In this document: piece by piece, positions 24,116-36,100 of the stretch | Numbering within the stretch: the first letter of the stretch is position 1 | Layout: every line of letters begins with the position of its first letter | Assembly (NCBI GenBank): GCA_935421135.1 | Contig: OW285195.1 | Span: 14,770,158 to 14,834,157 of the forward strand | Direction of reading: 5' to 3' | DNA length: 64,000 nt | Source of the DNA: Bugulina stolonifera | Lineage: Eukaryota > Bryozoa > Gymnolaemata > Cheilostomatida > Bugulidae | Position numbers and translations under genes: made by a program | Notes under the pieces: model-generated | What the model was told of the DNA's origin: nothing | Seen by the model: only the letters and a program-made list of their open reading frames with translations | Database searches by the model: none

Positions 24116-27100
24116 ATGAGGGTACACGTCATTCGAAGAGCAAAATCTCTAACCTATGCTGTTGCAATAATATTTTTCTTGTCTTGGTTATGCAATGGTA
24201 AGTTTTATAACTTAAACACGACTATCATTAGTACACAATTGTGTAGTTCATGTTGTATTTTGTACTATCATTCTACCTGTGTTCAAGGTGTGGTTATACT
24301 GGAGTATGCGGTGTGTACCCACCTCAGTTTCAGTGATTATACGGCCAGCAGGCGTTTACCTTCATTTTAATAGCTAGTGTTCCCCATACAGTCACTGTAG
24401 ACCCGATAGTGTAGTGGGCATGTGAATAGAATGCCTCAACACAGAATCCCCCAACTACTTCTACATGGAGTACTAGAGGAAGGGACCCGGCAAACTAGAA
24501 GACCTCGACTCTAGTTTAAGATGTCGTCAAACGTGACCTAAAAGACTGATATTGAACTGACATCTCTAAAGATCGGCCCAACTGAAGATCCAAACTACAT
24601 GCTGGCTGTCGCCATTACACCAACTGTAACCTAACAAACTGGAAGAGAAACCCCTAAGCCATCACTGATGACCGTTGGCCTGTAATATATTTTAAAGTTT
24701 CTCTCAAAAAATTGTTAAAACAATTAATAGAAAAACATACTTTCCTCTGATGGTCACAACTGGACAGCTGTCTAAATACGTGTGTGAAGGTAACACTGCA
24801 CCTCATGCTTCTAGTTCTCATAAAAAAGCAAACAAGTGCTGAGAGCAATCAGATTCAATACTCTACGAGACAGATAGACAACCCCACCATATACATTATA
24901 CACTGGAACATGTATATTGGACCTATTTGCAAGATCACTGATAATATTTCCGATGAGAATATTTAATAAAAACTTATTCCAACTATTGATGCTTTTACAC
25001 AACCTAGATAATTCTAGATTCAGTCTTTGGCTATCATGATAAATTCATCATTATCGTGCTCCGTTGACACCAACCAATATAGCCCTGGAACATAATACCA
25101 TATTTTACATAGCCTTAAGATAAGATGTGACTGTGTTACCTGCATGCTGTTGGCGAGTGTGATTCTATATAACAGAGAAGACAACTTCTGCTGCTGTGGA
25201 AAATTCCGGTTGAATATAAAATAGAACCTTCTCATGGAAGTGTTATCTACTCAGTATACTGTGGAATAACGTTGACGGTTACTTAGTCAACTAAGATGTC
25301 ATACTGTGTAGGTCTCTAATACTATTAGGGACAACTCAAGTAACGTCTTTGTGCTGTATAAGTCATGCAACCTTTTGTTCTTTCGAATTCTGCTGAGCAC
25401 TTATGGCCGCTGTTACATAACAGTACTATGCTACTTGTTGTTATATAACAGTACTATGCTACTTATTGAAAGTGAATGCTGTGGTATGTAGTCGCAATCG
25501 ATTGTAAATGTGCAAAAGCTCCTACAGTTGTGAGCACGGAACCCAAGCTATGTCCGTTCCGAAGTAGAGACAGCAGGCTCAAACACTAGATAGCATGGCA
25601 GAGGCTATCTTCTCCTTACTACAAACAATGACCTACCACTATTAAAATGGTGCATCTAGGTGAAATGTGCGGCTGTTCGAAAAAGACAGTTCGAAACAGG
25701 ACGTTTCAAAAGTGGACAGTTCAACACCGGACAGTTCGAAATGCCTAACCCCAAACCCTCACCACCAGATTTCAACTAATTTTGATTTTTAATATTATTT
25801 TCTTTATTTAATTAATTAAATTAATTAATTAAAATTAATTATCTGCAAGTTGTGTTCTTCTAAATGTAATCTACACAGTTTCGAGCTGTCCTGTTTTGAA
25901 CTGGCCGGTTGTGAAACGTCCTGTTTCAAACTGTCTTTTTCGAAATGTTTCTTTACCATCTAGGTGTACCTGCAGAACATGGAGGTCTTCAAGCATAGAT
26001 TTCTGTTGCAAGACAAACCTATTAACCAAGAACTTGAAAGTCTGACGGGTTTTACTTATATAACAATACTTGAGATGCAAATGCACAGTGGCCAGATGTA
26101 CTACCTAGTACCTGCAATGCTTACTTGTCCAAAGTAAAGCAATACATGTCTGTAATCATGGAAACCTATCATATGTAGCATCAGTGTAGTCAATGAAGTA
26201 ATTGCATTCAAGATTAATCCGATGAAATTTGAGGAGTCTATAATTTAGGTGGAATGTGAGACCAAAATTTTCTAATTTGTTTCTAAATTCACTTTTTAAT
26301 TGACAGACATGTAATCCTAGCACACAAATACTCTAGTTATACTTGTAGCTTATGTATTGTACCTTTTGTACACAGCTGTATAACTACAATGTAGCATGTA
26401 ATAGCATTTACAGCATTATGTAGAACTTACGAAATGCTCATGCAAAGACCTCATGCAAATCTGATTTAACTAACTAGATCAGCCCACGGGGATTCCTGAT
26501 TTATGTTTCACATCACTTATTGGCCATAGGATTGCTGACATTACTTGTATAGCAAATACTTGTAGTTGCAAACTATAGGACGCTTAGACAAGATCATACT
26601 ACAGCTGTCACAGATTCTCAAAGGCGTCCAAAAAGACTACACTTAGCTGAAGTATTTCCAGTCCAGAAGCCAATAGAGAGTGACCAGAGTTTGACAGGAG
26701 ATGATTCGAAGAAAACTATACTACCGGCTGCTCAGGATGCTGCAGTCAAGGAAAAGAAACCACCTGTACATATTGTGGAAACTGGAAATATCAAAGGTCT
26801 AGACTCAAACAATAAGATTATAGCTCCAGCATCAAAAGGTAAAAACAATCTTTAGTTTAAGCCATGACTATGTTGGATGGTTATGTTTGCATTGTTTACA
26901 ATTGGTGTTTTTGATTATGTAATTCACATAAGTTTGACTTTCATCCACAGAGTTGTGCCCTAAATGAAAAAGCAACTTATCGAAAATTTCAGTTTGAAGT
27001 AGGACATTCCAAATACTTTTGCTTGGAAAACATCCATTTCAAAACTGTACAGATTTCAAAATGCCACCTTACCACCCTAAATAGCTCCAGTAGTATAGAG

Positions 27101-30100
27101 TGCAAAACGGAGTACATCAGAAAGTGCTCTGGGCGAAGCTGTGACTAGTAAACTGGATTTCAAAATACCATTTTACAGCCTGAACTTTAAATGCTTTAAA
27201 TGCTTAGTTGTGAACTGTCATTTACCAACAGTCTCCACTTCACTCTAGGTGATTGATGTAACAAACTGGTCATCGACTATCAGTTTCTAACCATCAGGTT
27301 AACAAATAATTTTCTTCGTACAATTCAATAGAGAGTGATGAAACATAAATAATGTTGAAGTATTATTGTGCAATACTTTATCCATGCTCCAGTAGGTCTG
27401 GCTAATTATCTGATCTAAGTCTACATTGTAATCTATGAGTTGTTTGCTAGTAGGAATTATCTTCTAGAGCAGAGCCAAAGTTTTTTCTAGTGGGTCACAT
27501 AAAATTCTCACATTTGGGGTGGGCCACTTTATTCTTGTTTCAATTAAATGGAGTTGAACATAAAATTAAGTGGTTGACATTGTTGATATTTGCATGTTCA
27601 TTCAACAGAGGACATTTGAAAAGAGCAAATAAGTCATAATAAGTCGTAATAAATAAGTCATAATTTGACCTACCAGTATTTAAAAAAAGTGACAGATAAA
27701 AACCTCTATTTAATTATGCAGCTACTTAAAAGCGTTTTTGAGTACAATCATGTAACTTCAAAGGCCAGGTATTTTAAGCATGCTCTGAGAAGTGTATGTG
27801 TACGTGTGTATAGGTGTAGGTGTACACGTAGATGTAGGTGTATGTGTAGGTGTAGGTGTACACGTAGATGTAGGTGTATGTGTAGGTGTAGGTGTACAAG
27901 TAGCTGTAGGTGTACAAGTAGCTGTAGGTGTACAAGTAGCTGTAGGTGTACAAGTAGCTGTAGGTGTACAAGTAGCTGTAGGTGTACAAGTAGCTGTAGG
28001 TGTACAAGTAGCTGTAGGTGTACAAGTAGCTGTAGGTGTACAAGTAGCTGTAGGTGTACAAGTGACTCAGCATGAATTGGACACTTAATCAAGTCAATTA
28101 GCTGATGTAGATTTCTGAACTGGCCAAAGCACATTTCAAATTCTTTTTCCACTTTTTCTATTTACGTTGCATGGTGCAGAGCTCTCTGATGCTTGAGACA
28201 CAATTAACGGGTTTCTGTTGTATAAATTCATCTTGTTTACAGCACCAAATAAAAATATTAAAATGCCAATTTTCACACAAAGCTCAAGTGGGCCACCAAA
28301 AATAAGCGAGTGGGCCAGCCCTGTTCCAGAGACAGGTCTAGCCCAGTTTTATTATATTATTTATTGCACTTGTAAAAGTATGCTAGTAGGTGTCTTCGCG
28401 ACGGTGGGTCGATGGGGTCGCAAAAAAGAAAAGAAATTAATTATTTTCCGAAGGGGGTCGCAAAAAATTAATTTGCGTGTTAGCGATGAGGGTCGGAAAA
28501 ACCCATCACCAGCAGTTGCGACCCCCTTATTTAACAATATTATCGCCCTATTCTTAATTGGCCTGAGAGGATCGTTCCCGCAGCTTCCCTAATCTGATTG
28601 GTTGATTAAGAGTCTCCATTTACAACGGGCCAACATGCATGTACATTGTGGAATCATCGGAGGTGAGTTCATCTTCGCTTTTATGAAGTTTCTTGTTTTT
28701 ATTTCAATTTGTCCATGTAGATTCTCCAACACAACTCACCTCTTTGATCTGTAGCAACATACATGTCTACTAGCTGCTTAGTGCTGAAGCTTTGAGACAA
28801 ATCCCCTTTCGATGCCTCTAAAATCCCTTACCTCGTGAGTGAGTGTTGGTCTCAGTCTGACTCTCACTCCGATTCTTAAGTCTAGCGTAAGTGTAACTTA
28901 CTTGACCATAACGAAAAGTCAATAGACTCACACCAGATTTCACTTAGTAACTACATGCAGGTTACATAGAATAGCTATAGACAAAATATTACATCAGAAA
29001 AATTGACCTGCAAAACAGTTTTCAATTATTTACTGTATTTAATTTCAATTTTAATTTATTTATTTCATTTTCGATTTTTTAAATTTATTTTTGTATGCAC
29101 AATCTAGGCCTTCATAACACAATTCATTCAAACATGGCATTGATATCGCTATTCTACGATGATTTCATGAATTATAGTCTTTCATTGATGATTATTATTA
29201 TATTATTTCCAGCAAAGTGTCTGCTGAACCTCTCACTTCTTGGATGGAGGGATAGTAACTGACTGATTGGGTGCCGACTTTAGGTATACACATGTAGCAG
29301 AAGGAGTCTGATATGAATTCACTATCCCTAGAGTGGGAGGGACTAAAACAACAAAAGAATATGTATGTATTCTATCAGTCATTAATATAAAGATTAGCCA
29401 CATCAAATTTTAAATTTGTTTATAGAAAAGTTTAATTGTTTCGGGTGCCTACTGTACAACAAAATTAATTTTCTGACAGTTTGTCTGGAATTCTAAATTA
29501 TTTTGATGTTTCTATCTTAGTTACAAATGCTCATGTTCTCAAGCTCATCATTGGTTTCCTATAACTAACACTACAGTCATATTTATAAATATTTCAGGTT
29601 TTCTACAACTCTGATACAGAAAATACAGGTGGAGGTAGAATGAGTCTTGGTCAGGTCCAGATGTTAATCTTGGTTGTTTGGCTATGAGCATCCACCTTTT
29701 AAAAGTAAGTAAGCAACTTGATTGTGGTAGTGTACTGTGTAGTGCTGCTGTCCTGTATCTTCTGCCTCCATCTCATCTAATAGGGTCAAAGGGCTGTTAA
29801 TGCACTCACAATTTAGTCAGTACTTTTGATGTTCTAGTTGGTTAAGTCCGCAGATTTGTTTGATCTTCATGTAGAGGAAAAATAATATTATATCCACAGT
29901 CTATCACTCATTTAGAGCCAACTATTTAGTACCATGCTAACTGGAGTAGTGCTGTACTTCCTACTACATGAATCTTAAAATGCTACTGCTATTATAGCTG
30001 TGTATGTAAGCCTATTATAGTCTAATCCACCTTACACAGCCAAGTTCAATTGTATAACTGAGATTGCTATGATGTGTTCTTTGCTTTAGTCTACAAAGGA

Positions 30101-33100
30101 ATACAGAAGAGGAAAGTGGCTGAATTAATGTTCTCCTTCCTACCACATGGCAAAGGTTTCATCAAAAGAATCGGTTGGTCACTCTTATTAGAACAAGTGG
30201 GCATCTCAGAGCACAGGCAATACATGTAAAGGTCCAAAGCAGCAGAGTGGCAGTGAAGCAACAGTACTGTTACGGAATCAACAATGGAATTGCTAAATTC
30301 ATTAGTAATCTTAATTTCTTTTCCATGGGTCATACCAGCTTCTTTGTTTCTGCTTTTTATCCTCTGTACTAACTGTGAAATTGGATAGTGTTTCTACAAT
30401 ATACTCCTTGCAATTACAGCTAGCCTATCGCATATTTCTCTCTTACTATAGTTCTCAAAGTTTCATCTGCATGTACCAAATTACAATTTTTTCAATTGGT
30501 GTTTCACGCACTAATATTATGTACTACATGTTCAACTATTGCTAATAAAATTCAAATACAATGAGCTATCTATGTCCTATAAAAATTTTGTTATACTGTG
30601 ACATGGAAATTGGTAACAAAAAATACTTTTAGAAATTATTTAATAAATAAATAAATATATTTAAAAAAATAATTATTAGGATGGTGAATAACTAGGTACA
30701 GGATACAATCATGAAAAGTGCGTAACTACACTTCTATACAGAACAGAAGAGCATCAATTCAACATTGTCTTGTGGCAGCGTGGAGTAGGTGAGTGAATCT
30801 TGAATCTCAGTCAGCGACTCTGACTGAGATTTTTTGGTAGAATATTGGCAGATTAGTGGTTGAAAACTAAGCAATCGTGTGCAGCAATGAATATAAATGC
30901 ACCAGGATTGCTAGTTTATCACTACTAAATCCTTTAACAGTTCCAGTGGGCTCTTCGTTTTTGTCAATCCTGTAAATTACTACTAATACATTTTGATCCC
31001 CTATTTAACCGAAATTCACAAAGTTTCCTGAACCGGAAATCAGCATGTAAATATTATTTTGGACTAGCCTGAAGTTTGAGCCGCACTAATTTTCCGACCC
31101 AGGGGGTCGCAACTGTTCGCGACCTACAACAAACAGGGTCTGAAATTTGGAATTATCTTTTCTTTTTTGCGACCCCATCGACCCACCGTCGCGAAGACAC
31201 CTTATGTGGCATAAGGGTCAAGTCCTATAGTATTCACTAGTCACAATACAAGCCATCAATGAACAAAATACTACAAGTACACATTGACCCAGTAGTTCAG
31301 TCCTCTACTCAGCTGCAGCCTTTGATTGCTACACAGTGTGGGTAAAAGTGTAAAATATACTTAAGGTACATGTATACGCAGGGGCGTTTCTAGAAAATTA
31401 TCAAAGGGATGGCGAAAACAGCAGGCCGGGGGTCCAGGGGGCCGCCTAGGCCCCCTGGCGGGGTCCGGGGCAGCGCCCCGGCCGCTGAAGCCGCTGAGCG
31501 CATTTCAGTGTCCAAAGCTGCATCCAGAGCTCATCTAAACGACAAAACTGTGGTATTTCAAACAGCTCTTTTTTGGATGCCGGTGAAAAATATTGTCAAA
31601 ATGGACGAGTAATCCATGTCAGCCATGGTAATCCCCAGACATCGAATTATGCAAACCTCAGTGCTTCATCAATATATTTTAGACGACCTTGTATGTATGA
31701 ACAGAGTGCATGCAGCTAATTCTTCCTAGTGTAGCTAAGCAACTGCTAGCCACAAAAAAATTCTCGCCTAGACATAGGCTGATCATTTATCATAGGAGTT
31801 ACCTTGGCCTGTTCAAGCTTTCTAAGGAGTTTCCCTCTCTTCACTATAAACCAGCCAGGTATAGGAAGGGTAACTTTTGGAATAACAATGTCTAGATTTA
31901 ATCATGCGGTATAGACAGACAGATTAGATACGGGCTAAAGTATATCGGTTGTTCAGTTTGGCTAGGTAATTCAGTTTACATGTACATACTTTCAAGCACT
32001 GGTTACAGTTATAAAAGTTCTACGACTGCAGTAGGCGTATATTATGTAGGATGGTATTTATTGCAATACAAAATCATGTTTAACACAACTTATAGTTGGA
32101 ATACACCAAATGTGTTCTTTACTAATTACGAGAAATTAAGATATAAATGCAAATATATCCAGACCAGACTATTGAGTATTCAAATATCAGATAGGTCTAT
32201 ATCATATTCAAAACCTAAAGAGAGCAAGACAAGCGGTTACAAAAAGACTATCTGAGTATTATCAAGATGTACATGTAAATATATCCAGACCTTTTAAAGA
32301 CTAGTAAGTATTCAAATATAAAATAGGTCTACATCATATTCAAAACCTAAAGAGAACAAAACAAGTGGTTCCAAACAGATTATCCAGGCATCGCACGTTA
32401 CACCCACTTAGGGGTGTAGCGAAACCACCTACCCCTACCCTACTTACAAATCTGCCTACTCTACCCTACCCATACGAAACCACCTACCCTACCTTCGATA
32501 CCACCTACCCTTCACTAAACAAGCCTTGAAGGCTTTGATAACAGATAAGGATTATCCCTAAGGTTAGTCTACATCCACTTACTATCAAATCAATGAAAAA
32601 AATTATGAAAATGCTAGTATATTATCTATAATAGAAGCCAATATTATTTATATTTATTTGTTATCTTCAGATTTTCTCTCTGCCTGAGTACTAGTAAATT
32701 ATATCATAGCACAGCTTTATTACATTACTATAGAGAAGCGCATAAAGTCAGTCGTTAATCTAAGGCTAACATCAATACTTATCTTCTCTATGAGTTCTTA
32801 GGTTGTGATGAATATACATAAGGGTCACCACAGTGACAGTTAGTAGTAGTTTTAGTTTACTTATTATATATTATTATTATTATTATTATTATAATAAATA
32901 TTGTTTTTAAAATTTATTATTACTATTATTATTAACATCAATAAAAAATTCAATAAAATAAATGCCTATTTTTAATTTTACTATAATTAGTAATTTTTGT
33001 TGTTTTTTTATCGCTTTAATTACACAATTTGCTTATTGGTTCACTAGCATAAGCTGTACAACAACTAAAATAATACAATATGAATATTATATTTATTAAT

Positions 33101-36100
33101 TTAATATTATTAAATAATAATATTAAATTAATAAATATTGTATATTCATATTGTATTATTTTAGTTGTTGTGCAGCTTATGCTAGTAAACCAATAAGCAA
33201 ATTGTGTAATTAAAGCGATAAAAAACAACAAAAATTACTAATAATATTATAAATAATTATTACTAATTCAGTAATTGATATTAATTATAATTATTTATAT
33301 TTATCAAATGAAAATTGTAATTATTAATTATTGATAATATTATTTTATTATCAGTAGTATTAGACTACTTCTACTACAACAAAAGTCACTAGTTAGTTAT
33401 ATATCATATGGACACAAAATGTTGCATTCTCACTTCAAAAAGTCAAGTAGAATAGTAGTGGCAGCAAATTTGCCATAAAACTCTCAATCCAAACGAAGAA
33501 TGGTAGTTTTTTCTATGTTACTCACAACGATTGAGAGAAGGGATCAAGTTAGCAAAGATTTGGTATACTAATCTCTATGAAAAAGGTATCGTGGGTGACA
33601 CAACTTTCCATTTTAGACGGTGCACACAGGCTATTGCTGGTTGCCCTGACAACCAACAAGGCTAAATACAATGTAGTACATAATCTGTTTTGACTTTTGG
33701 TTAGTGCAAAGGGGGGTCGCACGACTCCTGCGACAATAGCTAGAAACGCCCTTGATACGTATACAAAGGTTTATATGTGCATCTGTGCCTACAACCACGC
33801 CATTACTCCATGTACTATATGTACAGTATATGCTACATTGCATGTATACTACACCACGTCATCTTGTATATGTACAATTATATGCTACATTGTATGTTCA
33901 CTACGTCACGTGGTCTTGCAGATGTACAGGCAGCTGGTCGGAAGGTTATCAAAGAAAATCCCAGTGTAGCGAAGTTCTACCTCATGGTAATGCTAAGTAT
34001 ATCAAATGGTTAGTGGGTAAATATTCTCTCACTCATAAGTACATTCATTTAAATAAAAACACGACTCAAATGTCAACATTTAGATAATATTATTGATTTT
34101 AACTCAAGCCAAATTTTCAGAGCTGTTAATTAATATACAGCAGTAGATTTTAGCATCACAGCATATGAGTGTTTCTTGGGTAATAGACGTTCAGGAACAA
34201 CTACTGCAAAATACTCCAGGGCTCTCAAGTTCTCGGATTTTCCCCGAGCAGTCCGGATTTTGAGTGCTTGCTCGGAGAGCTCGGGAGGTTTTCCATTATT
34301 GATGATCTGCTCGGATTTTGGGAGATTTTCTCACATCAGCTATATTTTGAATTGAAATGCTCCAAATCTCCAAATTAATCTTCAGTTTATCTCATAGCTT
34401 GTTAGTTACTTAGGAAAAAGCTACTAATTAATTCCATTACTTTCCAAGGGCAAAGACTGAATTACATGTATGTACTGGGATTATTAGGCTGTGAGAAATT
34501 AGTTAGGCTAACTCTGTAGAGCAATAGATATGTGCATGTAAGTGATCAACAGCTTTATTTATATCTCTGACCAATTGCTGGTAGAGTAATACTGCTACAC
34601 CGCTTACACTGCAGTACATTCTACATTTGCTCGGATTTTTTGACTGAGCAACTTGAGAGCCCTGATACTCTCATGGCATGCAAAATATTTTTAACTTATT
34701 TCATTGTTATTTGAGGGCGAAGGTTTCCTGGATATGAACAATTCACAGTAGAAGATATGAGAGGTAGAGACCAAGAATATCTGTCGACGCTGGAGCATAA
34801 CATCAACCATGAATCTGTTAAGGAAGTACATCTGTTCTATAGGGATGTAGATTCACTGAAGGTAAGTCACCTGTCTTCTGGTACAGGTAGACTACATCAA
34901 TGACTTCTTCCTTACGATTAAGAAGGAAAGGAACGGTTAAGCTAATGAAAGTGCTAAACATACATTATTCTTTTCGTAAAACTTACAGTAAGCACTCTTT
35001 ACTGATGGAGAGTTTAGGCAAGTAAGAATGGCCTTGAAAGTTCAGCTATATGCATTGATATTATCTATTTTAAAAAATTCCTAATTGTTGTAAAGCTGGG
35101 AAACTTTCCCAATAAAGTTTCGCAGGAAATTACAACAAAAAGCTAACTATTATTTTTTTTTCCAAATGCAGCCAAAGTTGCATTTCATCTAATTGTTCAA
35201 GTGAGTGATACTACATGCATTTAATAGTGTTTGATGCATTTAGGTGGTGGAAGCTAAAAATTATACTAACAGAGGGAAGATAGTTCCTGTTAAAAAAGAG
35301 AGAGGCGTTCACATGTCCGATTTCTTCCTGTATGCTTCCAGATATCTTCTAGACAAACCTGTTATTGCTTTGAATGGAGATATTAGTGAGTGCAATTGTT
35401 ATTGAAACCTACGTGCAAGTACATCTTTGAAATATTGCCCCCATGTTCTAAACTAACAGGATAACTTCATTCGACTTGGAGCTTAAAACTTTATTTAAAA
35501 TATACAAGAAGCTACTACAAAGTCTACATACATGTGTATTTAAAAATTACATGTGCAGTATTTTCCTAATAGTTGAACATGCACACAATGTGTTCAACCA
35601 CGACATCAGCTTCTATATAATAGACTAGAATATTATACAGCACATCATGCACTTGTAACGAATAAGGTCAGTTTAGAGAAGTTGTTATTGTCCTTGGCGT
35701 TCGGATGGAATTTGATTCCATGATAGAGCTGTCTATGAAGTAAAATAATTTGTGCTCGAGTAGTTGGTGATACAGTCGGCCATGTTATTGTGGCGTAAGA
35801 CACATCAGACATTAACCGGTAGGAAGTATGCGTACCTGTAGGAACTACAATGTTTGTAGTATTGATGTATTGTCAGCTAGTGTATTGAAGCTATCAATGC
35901 TACATGATACGATCGCTAGTCACACTGTCATAACTCTAATATTGTCGTTATCATTCTACACTTACTTTACACTGTGCAGGTGGAATATGATCCCTAGACA
36001 TCTAGATTATATAGTAATATGACCTCCTCACTGTATTAAAGTATTAATTATTTTCTGTAACACGAGTAAAATAGTGATAATTGCTTTTAAGCTACATTGA

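Noticed and set aside
27665..28152. Overlapping long frames on both strands (Cys/Arg, Val/Gly, Leu/His and Tyr/Ser repeats)
   Set aside because: All are products of the 18-bp minisatellite, which has no stops in any frame.
31409..31612. GC-rich 67-residue frame (Arg/Gly/Pro/Ala-rich)
   Set aside because: It lies in the hairpin-rich end of the hAT-like element and has no protein-like continuation.
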